From contig CALSLK010000015.1 of the NCBI GenBank assembly GCA_943787175.1, positions 1-64,000 of the forward strand: DNA of 64,000 bases, written 5' to 3'. Both the position numbers and the translations under genes were made by a program. Origin of the DNA: an uncultured Alphaproteobacteria bacterium (GTDB lineage Bacteria > Pseudomonadota > Alphaproteobacteria > SP197). The notes beneath the pieces were generated by a model, which did not search any database, was not told where the DNA came from, and worked only from the letters and a program-made list of their open reading frames with translations. Below, piece by piece: positions 20,013 to 29,559 of this stretch (positions within the stretch are counted from its first letter, which is position 1; the number at the start of each line of letters is the position of its first letter).

Positions 20013-20972
20013 TTACCCCGGCGGGTAGGCAATCGGGAAGATGCTGCGCCAGTTCCTGAGTTGGTAGACTTCGCAGATCTCGGCGTCTGCATCGTCATCC
20101 GTGTCCCCGATCAGGGGCGTGATGGGCGCATCCCATCGAGGATACGCAAAAAACGGAATCGAGTAGCGGCCCGCTCCCGATCGATTGATGACCCGATGCG
20201 GGGTCGAAGAGAACTCACCGTTTGTCCAGATCTGCATCGCATTGCCCAGATTGATGATGTAGGTGCCTGGCAGGGGCGGGGCTACGACCCATTCGCCGCT
20301 CTTGCTTTCGATTTCGAGGCCGCCATTGTCGTCCTGCCACAGGACCGTAAGGCCGCCTTCATCGGAATGGGGCACAACACCGATGTCGCTGACCGTGGTG
20401 GGATTGTCCTGCGGCGGGTAGTGATTGACCTTCAGCAGCGATTGCTCCGGGCTGAACAGCCGTGCGAAGAAGTCCGGTTCCTGGCCCAGGGCCATCGAAA
20501 AGGCGCGCAGCACGACGCTGGCCAGTTCAGAGGCCACCCCGTAGTAGGCTTCCGTTGCATCACGGAGCGCATCACCGTTGTCCGGCCACACGTTGGGCCC
20601 GTCCAATCTGTTGGCGGGATTGAGAGGGCGGTCGATGCCCATCCAGAAACCTTCCTGATTGCTGGTTGCCGCATTGGCCTCGCCCTCGTAGGACCGGTAA
20701 CGCAAAGGAAGGTAACCACGCAGCCGCCCGTTCAAGACAATCTGGTTCTTTTTCTCCATCGGACGGGAAAAGAACTCGCGAGACGCCGCCAGGAGGTTTT
20801 CGATCAGGCGGGGGTCAACGCCGTGGTTTTTGACATAGACAAAGCCGATATCGCGACAGGCGGCTCCCAGAGCGTCGATGGTTGCCGCGTCGTCCTGGCC
20901 CGCAATCAGTTTCGAAATGTCGACCACCGGAATCTCGGTGAAGTCGAGGCGTCGTGATTGCGGAATGCCCAT
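20013..20972 (-). CDS. Isopenicillin-N-synthase-like 2OG/Fe(II) oxygenase
   Basis: About 319 residues. N-terminal DIOX_N region EIPVVDISKL and ACRDIGFVYVKNHGVD, catalytic domain with H-x-D in GVVPHSDEGGLTVLWQDD, distal His in SSTPHRVINRS and the 2OG-binding R-x-S in GRYSIPFF. This is the plant gibberellin-oxidase/IPNS superfamily, which hydroxylates or desaturates small molecules. ATG 20972 (MGIPQSRR, GGGAG nine bases upstream) is preferred; 20999 is an alternative. First gene of the three-gene operon and divergent from nadE, so the 153-base gap (20973-21125) likely holds both promoters. Confidence 0.85.
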   Translation of the reverse strand: MGIPQSRRLDFTEIPVVDISKLIAGQDDAATIDALGAACRDIGFVYVKNHGVDPRLIENLLAASREFFSRPMEKKNQIVLNGRLRGYLPLRYRSYEGEANAATSNQEGFWMGIDRPLNPANRLDGPNVWPDNGDALRDATEAYYGVASELASVVLRAFSMALGQEPDFFARLFSPEQSLLKVNHYPPQDNPTTVSDIGVVPHSDEGGLTVLWQDDNGGLEIESKSGEWVVAPPLPGTYIINLGNAMQIWTNGEFSSTPHRVINRSGAGRYSIPFFAYPRWDAPITPLIGDTDDDADAEICEVYQLRNWRSIFPIAYPPG

Positions 20973-21125
20973 GACCGTACTCCCAGACTGAATGTCCATC
21001 GACGCTAGCCAAGTTTGTTGGCGCAAACAAGACGCGCGGGCCGGGTGACACATTGACAGAGAGGGGGGCTGCGCCTAACTCTCGCCCATCCTAATGGGGG
21101 CCGCTTCGATGGTCCGGCCAGGCAC

Positions 21126-22781
21126 ATGACCGATACGCTCAACATTGCCCTTGCTCAGCTGAACCCGACCGTTGGTGCCGTCGACGCCAATGCCGACATG
21201 GTTCTGGCTGCGCGCGACGAGGCGGCAAGGCAGGGTGCAGACCTGCTGGTCACGACAGAATTGGTGATCAACGGTTATCCGCCCGAGGATCTGGTCCTGC
21301 GCCCGGCGTTTCAGGAGCAGGTCGAAGCGGCTGTAGAGCGCATTGCAGCGGCAACCGCGGATGGTGGGCCCGCTGTTCTGTTGGGTGCGACCCACCGCGA
21401 GAACGGCGACCTCTACAACGCGGTCTATATGCTCGATGGCGGCGAAATCCGCCATGTGCGCCTGAAATACGATTTGCCGAACTATGGCGTGTTCGATGAA
21501 AAGCGCGTGTTCAAACCAGGACCCTTGCCGGGGCCGGTGCCGTTTCGCGACGTGCGCCTGGGTGTCATGGTCTGCGAGGACATGTGGACCGGCGAAGTCG
21601 CCGAGTGCCATGCCGAAAGTGGTGCCGAGATTCTGATTGTGCCCAACGGCTCGCCCTATGATGTGGTGAACATCCAGCGGCGGATGAACCAGGCCGTCGC
21701 ACGGGTCACGGAAACCGACCTACCGCTGATCTACGTCAACCAGATCGGCGGTCAGGATGAGCTGGTGTTCGATGGCGCATCCTTTGTCCTGGATGCAGAA
21801 CGCAATCTGAAAGCACAGCTGCCGGCCTGGCAGGAAGCGGTGGTCACGACGCGTTGGCAGCGTGGCGCGGACGGCTGGACCTGTGAGACTGCTGCCATTG
21901 CGCCCGAGCCCGGCAATCTCGAGATGATCTATTCCGCCATGGTGACCGGGCTGGCCGATTACGTCGGCAAAAATGGCTTCCCCGGCGTGCTGATCGGCAT
22001 GTCGGGGGGGATCGATTCGGCGCTGTCAGCTGCCGTTGCGGCGGATGCTCTGGGTCCTGATCGTGTCCATTGCGTCATGATGCCGTCGCGTTATACCAGT
22101 CAGGCAAGCTTGGATGATGCCGCTGAATGTTCGCGCCTTCTGGGCGTGCGGCATGATTCGGTTTCGATTGCGCCTGCTGTTGCCGCCTATGACACCATGC
22201 TGGGTGACCTTTTTGCAGGTACGGATCCCAACGAGGCCGAGGAGAACGTCCAGGCGCGCGCGCGCGGCATGACCCTGATGGCGCTTTCCAACAAGTTCGG
22301 CTCCATGGTGCTCTCGACCGGCAACAAGTCGGAGATGTCGGTGGGGTACGCCACGCTTTATGGCGACATGTGCGGCGGCTATTCCGTGCTGAAGGATGTC
22401 TACAAGACAACGGTCTATGCCCTGTCGGAATGGCGCAATGCCAACCGTCCCGATGGCGTGAAAGGCCCCGCCGGGCTGGTGATCCCCCAGAACATCATCG
22501 ACAAGGCGCCCACGGCTGAACTCAAGGACAACCAGACCGACCAGGACAACCTGCCGCCCTATGACGTGCTCGATGATATTCTCGACGGCCTGGTCGAGAA
22601 GGAAGAGACCTTCGAGCAGATCAGTGCGCGCGGTCATGACCGTGCCCTGGTCAAGCGCATCTGGAACATGCTCCTGCGCGCCGAATACAAGCGCCGTCAG
22701 GCGCCTCCGGGTGTGAAGATCACGCCGCGCGCTTTTGGCCGCGACCGCCGTTATCCCATCACCAACCGCTTCCGCAGCTGA
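21126..22781 (+). CDS. nadE: Glutamine-dependent NAD+ synthetase
   Basis: A 551-residue two-domain enzyme. The N-terminal nitrilase-like glutaminase shows the Glu-Lys-Cys triad at about E45 (TTELVINGYPP), K114 (RLKYDLPNYG) and C150 (GVMVCEDMW). The C-terminal synthetase has the PP-loop GMSGGIDSALS and the STGNKSEMSVGYAT block. Amidates nicotinate adenine dinucleotide to NAD with glutamine-derived ammonia. Its TGA shares a base with the ATG of gltX, so the two are translationally coupled. Confidence 0.95.
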   Translation: MTDTLNIALAQLNPTVGAVDANADMVLAARDEAARQGADLLVTTELVINGYPPEDLVLRPAFQEQVEAAVERIAAATADGGPAVLLGATHRENGDLYNAVYMLDGGEIRHVRLKYDLPNYGVFDEKRVFKPGPLPGPVPFRDVRLGVMVCEDMWTGEVAECHAESGAEILIVPNGSPYDVVNIQRRMNQAVARVTETDLPLIYVNQIGGQDELVFDGASFVLDAERNLKAQLPAWQEAVVTTRWQRGADGWTCETAAIAPEPGNLEMIYSAMVTGLADYVGKNGFPGVLIGMSGGIDSALSAAVAADALGPDRVHCVMMPSRYTSQASLDDAAECSRLLGVRHDSVSIAPAVAAYDTMLGDLFAGTDPNEAEENVQARARGMTLMALSNKFGSMVLSTGNKSEMSVGYATLYGDMCGGYSVLKDVYKTTVYALSEWRNANRPDGVKGPAGLVIPQNIIDKAPTAELKDNQTDQDNLPPYDVLDDILDGLVEKEETFEQISARGHDRALVKRIWNMLLRAEYKRRQAPPGVKITPRAFGRDRRYPITNRFRS

Positions 22782-24103
22782 TGGCTATTACCCGCTTTGC
22801 GCCCAGCCCGACCGGACGCCTGCATGTCGGCAACGTCAGAACCGCGCTGATCAACTGGGTCGTGGCGCGCCAGTCCGGCGGCACGTTCATCCTGCGCCTG
22901 GACGATACCGATGCGGAACGTTCAACCGATGCCTTTGCCCAGGGTATCCGCGAGGACATGGCATGGCTTGGCCTGGCCTGGGACAAGGAAGCGCGTCAGT
23001 CCGAGCGGTTTGACCGTTACGATGAAGCACGCTGGAAGCTGGTGGAGCAGGGCAGGCTCTATCCCTGTTACGAAACGCCACAGGAACTGGAAACCCAGCG
23101 CAGCCTGCAGCGGGCCCGGGGTATGCCTCCGGTTTATGACCGTTCGGCCCGTTCGCTCACGCCCGCGGAACGTACCGCGTTGGAAAATGACGGACGACGC
23201 CCGCATTGGCGCTTTCTGTTGGGTAATGACCCGGTCGGCTTCGAGGATCTGATTCGCGGGCCCGTCGCGTTCGAGCCTGGCCACGTGAGCGATCCCGTCC
23301 TGGTGCGCGAAGACGGCGTACCGACCTATACGCTGGCCTCTGTGGTCGATGACATGGATATGGGCGTCACCCACGTCATTCGTGGCGAAGACCATGTTTC
23401 CAACACCGCCGTTCAGATCGAACTGATTGCGGCGTTGGGTGGTGCCCCGATCACCTTTGGCCATCACCCCCTGCTTACGGCTGCAGAGGGCGAGGGGCTT
23501 TCAAAGCGAACAGGCGGTGGTGCCGTGGCCGATCTGCGCGAGGAAGGCATCGAACCCATGGCGCTGGTGAGTTATCTGGCTCGTCTGGGAACTTCGCTGC
23601 CCATCGAGCCGTTTTATGATCTTGAGGATGTCGTCGAGGCGTTCGACTTCGCCACGATCAGCCGAAACCCGCCGCGCTACGATCCAGCCGACGTAAGCAC
23701 GCTCAACCAGAAATGGCTCCACGGAGCACCCTATGAGGTCATTGCGGATGCGCTGGGTAGTCTCGATTCTGCGTTCTGGGACCTTGTGCGCGGTAATGTG
23801 AAGCATGCACGTGAAGCGCACGACTGGTGGCGTATCTGCAACGAATTCATCACGCCTGTTCTTGACGATGCCGCATTCGCTGAAGCTGCCGCTGACGTGC
23901 TGCCACCAGAGCCCTGGGACGAAACCACCTGGAAAGCCTGGACTCAGGCTGTGAAGGAGGAAACCGGACGCAAGGGCAAAGAGCTCTTTATGCCGCTGCG
24001 TCTGGCCCTGACCGGGCTGGACCACGGCCCCGAGCTTGCGGGCCTTTTGCCGTACATGGGTATGGAGCGCGTGAAGGCACGGCTGGCCGGGCAAGAAGCG
24101 TGA
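22781..24103 (+). CDS. gltX: Glutamate--tRNA ligase
   Basis: A class I aminoacyl-tRNA synthetase of 440 residues. HIGH-like motif in FAPSPTGRLHVGNVRTAL at the N-terminus, the glutamate pocket region LRLDDTDAERST, and the KMSKS-like GEGLSKRTGGG (about residue 240). Alphaproteobacteria usually carry two GltX paralogues; this one, with a short anticodon-binding domain, may be the second. The charged substrate (tRNA-Glu or tRNA-Gln) cannot be decided here. Overlaps nadE by one base. The following 166 bases (24104-24269) show no gene. Confidence 0.93.
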   Translation: MAITRFAPSPTGRLHVGNVRTALINWVVARQSGGTFILRLDDTDAERSTDAFAQGIREDMAWLGLAWDKEARQSERFDRYDEARWKLVEQGRLYPCYETPQELETQRSLQRARGMPPVYDRSARSLTPAERTALENDGRRPHWRFLLGNDPVGFEDLIRGPVAFEPGHVSDPVLVREDGVPTYTLASVVDDMDMGVTHVIRGEDHVSNTAVQIELIAALGGAPITFGHHPLLTAAEGEGLSKRTGGGAVADLREEGIEPMALVSYLARLGTSLPIEPFYDLEDVVEAFDFATISRNPPRYDPADVSTLNQKWLHGAPYEVIADALGSLDSAFWDLVRGNVKHAREAHDWWRICNEFITPVLDDAAFAEAAADVLPPEPWDETTWKAWTQAVKEETGRKGKELFMPLRLALTGLDHGPELAGLLPYMGMERVKARLAGQEA

Positions 24104-24269
24104 CGAAGATGGTGGTTTGCCTCACCTCTCTATCAGGGTTATACACCGCGCCCATGAACAGCCGGTCTCAACGATGTTGCCGAGCATGCGGGCGAATTAT
24201 CGCCTGACCGTGCCGCGTGCTTCTGCGCCGGTGCGGTGACGCCTGTCCCTTGCTCCGGAGACGCTGACT

Positions 24270-25623
24270 ATGACCTTTCATGCCTACAATACCCTGACGC
24301 GCCAGAAAGAACCCCTTGAGCCTATCGAGCCGGGCAAGGTTGGTTTCTATGTCTGCGGTCCTACCGTGTATGACCTGATCCATCTGGGTAACGCCCGGCC
24401 CCTGGTCGTGTTCGACGTTCTGTTTCGCCTTCTGAACCTTGATTTCGGTGAGAGAAATGTGAAATATGTTCGCAATATCACTGATGTAGAAGATAAGATT
24501 AATGCTGCAGCTAAAGAGCGCGGCATTGCGATTTCCGACCTGACAGCGGACCACGACCGAGCGTTTTCACGAGGATGCCGCAGCACTGGGCTGCCTTGAG
24601 CCGACGGTGGAGCCGCGCGCAACCGCGCATATCCCTGAGATGATCACGCTGATGGAAACGCTGATCGCTCGCGGCCATGCCTATGTCGCCGACGGCCATG
24701 TCCTGTTCGATGTGCCGTCCTACGAGCCTTACGGCAAACTTTCGGGCAACAGCCGGGACGAGATCGTCGCCGGTGCGCGTGTCGACGTTGCGCCCTACAA
24801 GAAGGACGCGGCCGATTTCGTGCTCTGGAAGCCTTCAACGGACGATCAGCCCGGCTGGGAAAGCCCCTGGGGCTTTGGTCGTCCGGGCTGGCATCTGGAA
24901 TGCTCGGCCATGAGCCATAAACACCTGGGCGCAAACTTCGACATTCATGGCGGCGGACGTGACCTCATTTTCCCCCATCATGAAAACGAGGTTGCCCAGA
25001 CCTGCGCGGCCGATCCTGAAAGTGGGTTCGCGCGCATGTGGATGCATAACGGGTATCTCTCCGTCGATGGTGAGAAGATGTCGAAGTCTCTTGGCAACTT
25101 CCACACCGTGCGTGACCTGCTGGAAGACTGGCCCGGCGAGGCGCTTCGTTTCGCGTTGCTGACTGCTCAGTACCGCCAGCCGCTCGATTTCACGTTCGAT
25201 CTGTTGAAGCAGGCCAAGGCATCGCTCGACCGGTTCTACAACGCATTGGCCCAGTCGGCTGAGCCGGCTGCCGGCCCGGTGCCTGACGACGTGCTGGCCG
25301 CTCTTAACGACGATCTCAACTCGCCCCAGGCGATCTTCATCATGCACAGCTTGGCGGATGGGGTGTTTCGCGGTGAGAAGGGTGCTGGTGCGGCTCTGCG
25401 TGGTGCCGGTGCGGTCATGGGCCTGTTGCAGTCTTCGGCCAAGGAATGGTTCCAGAGCGGTGATGACGATGAAGCCGGTGAAATCGAAGACCTGATCGCC
25501 CAGCGCCTTGCAGCGCGGGCCAACAAGGACTTTGCCGAGGCCGACCGCATTCGCGATGACCTCAAGGCCCGCGGCATCGATTTGATGGATGGCCCGGAAG
25601 GGACGACCTGGAGGCGTACCTGA
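24270..25623 (+). CDS. cysS: Cysteine--tRNA ligase (one apparent frameshift)
   Basis: About 450 residues. HIGH motif in [17 protein letters not shown], zinc/cysteine-site residues in the same block, WHLECSAMS and [13 protein letters not shown], and KMSKS in [19 protein letters not shown]. One extra base near 24556 splits AISDLTAD from [15 protein letters not shown]. Only CysS can normally charge tRNA-Cys in bacteria, and no second copy is in the window, so this break is more likely a sequence error than a true lesion. Its TGA shares a base with the start of cimA. Confidence 0.9.
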
Positions 25624-27212
25624 TGGGTGAACGCATTCACCTGTTCGACACGACGTTGCGTGACGGAGCCCAGACACAGGGCGTCGATTTCAATGCTGCC
25701 GAGAAGACCGAAATCGCTCACGCCCTTGATATCCTGGGCGTCGATTACGTCGAAGGCGGCTGGCCCGGTGCCAATCCCACAGACGATGCGTTCTTCGGCA
25801 GCGCGCCTGTTCTGAAACGTGCAACCTTTACGGCGTTCGGCATGACCCGCCGCCCGGGTCGCAGCGTCGAGAATGACCCCGGGATTCAGGCCGTTCTGGG
25901 CGCAGATACTCCGGCGATCTGTCTGGTCGGCAAGGCATGGGATTTCCATGTCGACCTGGCGCTGGGTATCTCGAAAGACGAGAACATCGCCATGATTGCC
26001 GATTCCATGGCACACGTCGTGGCGCGCGGGCGCGAGGCGATGTTTGACGCCGAACATTTCTTTGACGGCTACAAAGCCGACCCTGTTTTTGCGCTGGCCT
26101 GTATCGAGGCCGCGCTTGACGCCGGCGCACGCTGGGCGGTCTTGTGTGACACCAATGGCGGCACGTTGCCTGCTGAAGTCAGCCGTATCGTTTCTGACGT
26201 GGCAGGCAAACTGGACGGTGACCGTCTGGGTATTCATGCCCACAACGATACCGGAAATGCGGTAGCAAACAGTCTGGCGGCCATCGATGCCGGTGCACGC
26301 CAGATCCAGGGCACGTTGAACGGGTTGGGGGAGCGTTGCGGCAACGCCAATCTGGTTTCGATCATTCCCACACTGAAGCTCAAGTCCGAATACGAAATTG
26401 GCGTCAGCGATGACGATCTTTCGCATCTGACGCGGGCCTCGCGCCTGCTTGATGATCTGCTGAACCGCGCACCCAACCGGCACGCGCCCTATGTCGGTTC
26501 TGCGGCCTTTGCTCATAAGGGCGGGCTCCATGTCTCGGCGGTCATGAAGGACCCCAGGACCTATGAACACGTTCCGCCCGAAACGGTGGGCAATCGCCGC
26601 CACATCGTGGTGTCGGATCAGTCAGGCCGCGCCAATGTCCTGGCGCTGATGGCCGATACCGGCCTGGAGATTGATCCCGATCATCCCAAGCTGCCGCGCC
26701 TGGTCGAAGAGGTGAAGTCCCGCGAGTTCGAGGGCTACACCTATGACGGCGCAGAGGCGAGTTTCGAACTGCTGGCGCTGCGCACGCTGGGCACCGTTCC
26801 GTCCTATTTTGAAGTCGAGAGCTTTCGGGTCCTGGCTGAGCAACGCCACAACGCGCTGGGCAAGCAGGTCACTGTGACCGAAGCCACGGTAAAGGTTGTG
26901 GTCGATGGCGAACGCCGCCTGTCGGTGGCTGAGGGCAACGGTCCGGTCGATGCGCTCAATGCCGCCCTGGTCAAGGATCTGGGCAAGTATGCCGATTACC
27001 TCGGCGGCTGGCGTCTGGTCGACTACAAGGTACGTATTCTCTCGCCCCAGGCCGGTACTGGCGCCATTACGCGCGTCATGATCGAAAGCACCGATGACAG
27101 CGGTGTCACCTGGAACACGGTCGGGGTTTCGCCCAACATCATTGATGCCTCTTTCCAGGCACTGATCGATTCCATTACCTACAAACTCATGCGCGAGAAC
27201 GCGCCCGGTTGA
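25623..27212 (+). CDS. cimA: (R)-citramalate synthase
   Basis: Condenses pyruvate and acetyl-CoA to citramalate, a threonine-independent entry to isoleucine. 529 residues. HMGL-like barrel with FDTTLRDGAQTQGVDF (metal Asp and catalytic Arg), HAHNDTGNAVANS (metal HxH) and GTLNGLGERCGNANL, then a C-terminal regulatory LeuA dimer domain (VVVDGERRLSVAEGNGPVDAL) that normally senses isoleucine. The EGGWPGANPTD stretch and the length separate CimA from LeuA. Translationally coupled to cysS. Confidence 0.93.
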   Translation: MGERIHLFDTTLRDGAQTQGVDFNAAEKTEIAHALDILGVDYVEGGWPGANPTDDAFFGSAPVLKRATFTAFGMTRRPGRSVENDPGIQAVLGADTPAICLVGKAWDFHVDLALGISKDENIAMIADSMAHVVARGREAMFDAEHFFDGYKADPVFALACIEAALDAGARWAVLCDTNGGTLPAEVSRIVSDVAGKLDGDRLGIHAHNDTGNAVANSLAAIDAGARQIQGTLNGLGERCGNANLVSIIPTLKLKSEYEIGVSDDDLSHLTRASRLLDDLLNRAPNRHAPYVGSAAFAHKGGLHVSAVMKDPRTYEHVPPETVGNRRHIVVSDQSGRANVLALMADTGLEIDPDHPKLPRLVEEVKSREFEGYTYDGAEASFELLALRTLGTVPSYFEVESFRVLAEQRHNALGKQVTVTEATVKVVVDGERRLSVAEGNGPVDALNAALVKDLGKYADYLGGWRLVDYKVRILSPQAGTGAITRVMIESTDDSGVTWNTVGVSPNIIDASFQALIDSITYKLMRENAPG

Positions 27213-27220
27213 GGGGTGGT

Positions 27221-27967
27221 ATGACAACTCCAGCCATTATCCTTGTGCGCCCGCAACTGGGCGAAAACATCGGCGCGGCCGCACGTGCCATGGTGAACTT
27301 CGGGCTTGATGACCTGCGGATTGTCGCGCCGCGCGATGGCTGGCCCAATTCTGCGGCGCAAGCCATGGCCGTTGGCGGTATCGACATCCTCAACAGTGCA
27401 ACGCTCTTTGAGACGACCGCACAGGCCGTGGGTGACCTGAACCATGTCTGGGCCACCACGGCGCGCAGCCGGCATATGATGAAGCCGGAAGTAACCCCGG
27501 CACACGCAGCCCAGGAGATCATCGCCAGACCCGACAGCGAACGCTGCGGTGTCCTGTTTGGTGCAGAACGCAGTGGGCTGGAAAATGACGATGTCGCCCT
27601 GGCTGATGCCATCCTCCAGGTGCCAACGGTGCCTGATAACGCATCGATCAATCTGGCGCAGGCTGTTCTGCTGATCGGTTACGAATGGTTCAAGGCCGGA
27701 GCAGACCGGCCCGACGTGGTGATGCCCCAGGGTGATACGCCACCGGCAAGCAAGGCGGAGATGGAAGGGTTTTTCGAACACCTTATCGGTGAGCTCGATA
27801 CCTGTGGATTCCTGCGCAACAACCAGCATCGCCCGATCATGGTACGCAATCTTCGCACCATGTTTCTGCGCGCGGGCCTGCATGAACAGGAAGTTCGGAC
27901 CTTGCGCGGGGTCGTGAAGTGTCTGACCAGCGGGCGCAAGCCTCTGCCGCCCAAGGAGGAGAGATGA
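27221..27967 (+). CDS. trmJ: tRNA (cytidine/uridine-2'-O-)-methyltransferase TrmJ
   Basis: A SPOUT-fold methyltransferase of 248 residues. Motif 1 LVRPQLGENIGAAARAMVNF, motif 2 GVLFGAERSGLENDDVALAD and motif 3 VPDNASINLAQAVLLIGYEW make the deep trefoil-knot SAM site. The extra C-terminal helical domain is usual in TrmJ, which 2'-O-methylates position 32 of tRNAs. ATG 27221 is eight bases after the cimA stop, and its end overlaps the next gene by four bases. Confidence 0.9.
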   Translation: MTTPAIILVRPQLGENIGAAARAMVNFGLDDLRIVAPRDGWPNSAAQAMAVGGIDILNSATLFETTAQAVGDLNHVWATTARSRHMMKPEVTPAHAAQEIIARPDSERCGVLFGAERSGLENDDVALADAILQVPTVPDNASINLAQAVLLIGYEWFKAGADRPDVVMPQGDTPPASKAEMEGFFEHLIGELDTCGFLRNNQHRPIMVRNLRTMFLRAGLHEQEVRTLRGVVKCLTSGRKPLPPKEER

Positions 27968-28719
27968 GAAAACCGGTTGTTCTGGCCCTCCTTGGCACCC
28001 TCTGGCTGATGACCGGTGCGGCGAGCTGGATGCAGTTCCAGTCCGTTCCTGCAGATGGCAGTGAAGGCATGACCGTGACCGGCCTCTACCGGATGCCCGA
28101 GGGACAGGGACCGTTTCCCGCCGTGATCATGGTGCCTGATTGTGACGGCATTTCGCCCCATGAACGTCAATGGGGCGTCAGGCTGGCAGAAGCCGGTTAT
28201 GCCGTGCATCTGCTCGACAGCCTGTTTACACGCAATCAGGAGACCGGCTGTGGCCATGCTGATGCGTTTGATCAGCGTGATGACGTCCGTGGTTCCATCG
28301 CCAAACTTCTCACGCTGCCTGAGGTCGATCCCGAACGAATCTATGTCATGGGCTGGCAGGACGGTGCCGATGTCGCTCTGGCGATGGCTGGCGAAGCACC
28401 TGATGGCATGGCCGGCGCGGTCGTGTTCTACCCCTCATGCGCAGCCCAGCCTGCACTTTTGCGCCCCACGCTTTTTGTTGCGCCCGACCAGTATGATGGC
28501 GCCGCCCTTTGCGATGCCTATATGCGGCGCGAGCATGGGGCAGGCCAGGTCAGGATCCAGCGAATCGCCCCTTATGGCGTGGGTGCGGGATTTGACTGTG
28601 AGAGCTGCATTGATGGCTATCTGGGCGGGGCAGGTGGCTACAATCAGGCTGCTGCCGAGCTTGTTGAAGGCGCGCTTCTTGATGAGATGGCACGCCTGAT
28701 CAGGGAACCGGCAGAATAG
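27964..28719 (+). CDS. Dienelactone-hydrolase-like alpha/beta hydrolase, exported; nucleophile position altered
   Basis: About 251 residues with an N-terminal signal peptide (KPVVLALLGTLWLMTGAASW). The alpha/beta core shows FPAVIMVPDCDGISPHERQW and the elbow strand RIYVMGWQDGADVALAMAG. In relatives the elbow is G-x-S/C-x-G. Here Gln stands where Ser or Cys is expected, so the protein may be a non-catalytic or re-purposed hydrolase. A Cys pair near the C-terminus (DCESC) could form a disulfide. Its ATG overlaps the trmJ TGA, preceded by GGAGGAG. Confidence 0.7.
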   Translation: MRKPVVLALLGTLWLMTGAASWMQFQSVPADGSEGMTVTGLYRMPEGQGPFPAVIMVPDCDGISPHERQWGVRLAEAGYAVHLLDSLFTRNQETGCGHADAFDQRDDVRGSIAKLLTLPEVDPERIYVMGWQDGADVALAMAGEAPDGMAGAVVFYPSCAAQPALLRPTLFVAPDQYDGAALCDAYMRREHGAGQVRIQRIAPYGVGAGFDCESCIDGYLGGAGGYNQAAAELVEGALLDEMARLIREPAE

Positions 28720-28832
28720 TGCAGAATTTGGCCCGCAAAGCTGTTTGACAAGCGGGGCAGGCTTCACTACAACCCGCCAGCGCTCCGGTGACGGGGCGCA
28801 TCGTTTTTCCATTGAACAAAAGTGAAGGCTCG

Positions 28833-29453
28833 ATGACCAAACGTCTGTCGTCGAAATACAAGATTTGCCGCCGCTATGGCGAGAATCTGTGGGGACGCCC
28901 GAAGCGCTTCCTGACCAATCGGCTGTATGCTCCCGGTATGCATGGCCAGAGTCGTCGTCGCAAGCCGACCGACTATGGTATCCAGCTCGCCGCCAAGCAG
29001 AAGCTGAAGGGTTACTATGGGAATATGACGGAGAAGCAGTTCCGTCGTACCTATGAGGAAGCCTACAATCACAAGGGCGATACCATCGAAAACATGATCG
29101 GGCTGCTGGAACGCCGCCTCGACATCACGATCTATCGCATGAAATTCGTGCCGACCGTGTTCGCCGCACGCCAGTTCGTTAATCACGGACATGTCCGTGT
29201 GAACGGCAAGAAGGTGAACATCGCGAGCTATCGCGTTTCGCCCGAAGACACGATCGAGGTCAAGGAAGCTTCGCGCGAACTTCCGCTGGTTCTTGAGGCC
29301 GTTGCCTCGGGCGAGCGTGAGGTTCCCGAATACCTCGAAGTCGACTTCGACAAGATGAAGGGCACGTATCATCGTGTGCCGACGTTCACGGATGTGCCGT
29401 ACCCGGTACAGATGGAACCCAACCTGGTGATTGAGTACTACTCCAAGGCCTGA
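28833..29453 (+). CDS. rpsD: 30S ribosomal protein S4
   Basis: 206 residues. N-terminal [19 protein letters not shown] and the S4 RNA-binding domain around [40 protein letters not shown]. Primary 16S rRNA binder and translational repressor in many bacteria. Stands alone rather than in the alpha operon, as is common in alphaproteobacteria. The ATG at 28833 is chosen because the family starts with TKR after Met. A clear terminator follows. Confidence 0.96.
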   Translation: MTKRLSSKYKICRRYGENLWGRPKRFLTNRLYAPGMHGQSRRRKPTDYGIQLAAKQKLKGYYGNMTEKQFRRTYEEAYNHKGDTIENMIGLLERRLDITIYRMKFVPTVFAARQFVNHGHVRVNGKKVNIASYRVSPEDTIEVKEASRELPLVLEAVASGEREVPEYLEVDFDKMKGTYHRVPTFTDVPYPVQMEPNLVIEYYSKA

Positions 29454-29473
29454 TCACAGGTTCAGAAATTGGC

Positions 29474-29511
29474 AAAGGGCCGCTTCCGCAAGGAGGCGGC
29501 CCTTTCGCTTT
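29474..29511 (+). terminator. Rho-independent terminator after rpsD
   Basis: Stem AAAGGGCCGC (29474-29483) with GCGGCCCTTT (29496-29505). The intervening bases extend the stem and close on a GCAA tetraloop. A T-containing tail (TTTCGCTTTG) follows. Begins 20 bases after the rpsD stop. Confidence 0.85.
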
Positions 29512-29559
29512 GTGGTCCCGTGATTCTAGAGTGTTGCTCCACGTATGAAGGAAGATGGC

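Noticed and set aside
24835..26603. Long minus-strand frames opposite cysS and cimA
   Set aside because: They shadow conserved genes on the other strand and have compositions rich in Arg and His without any motif.
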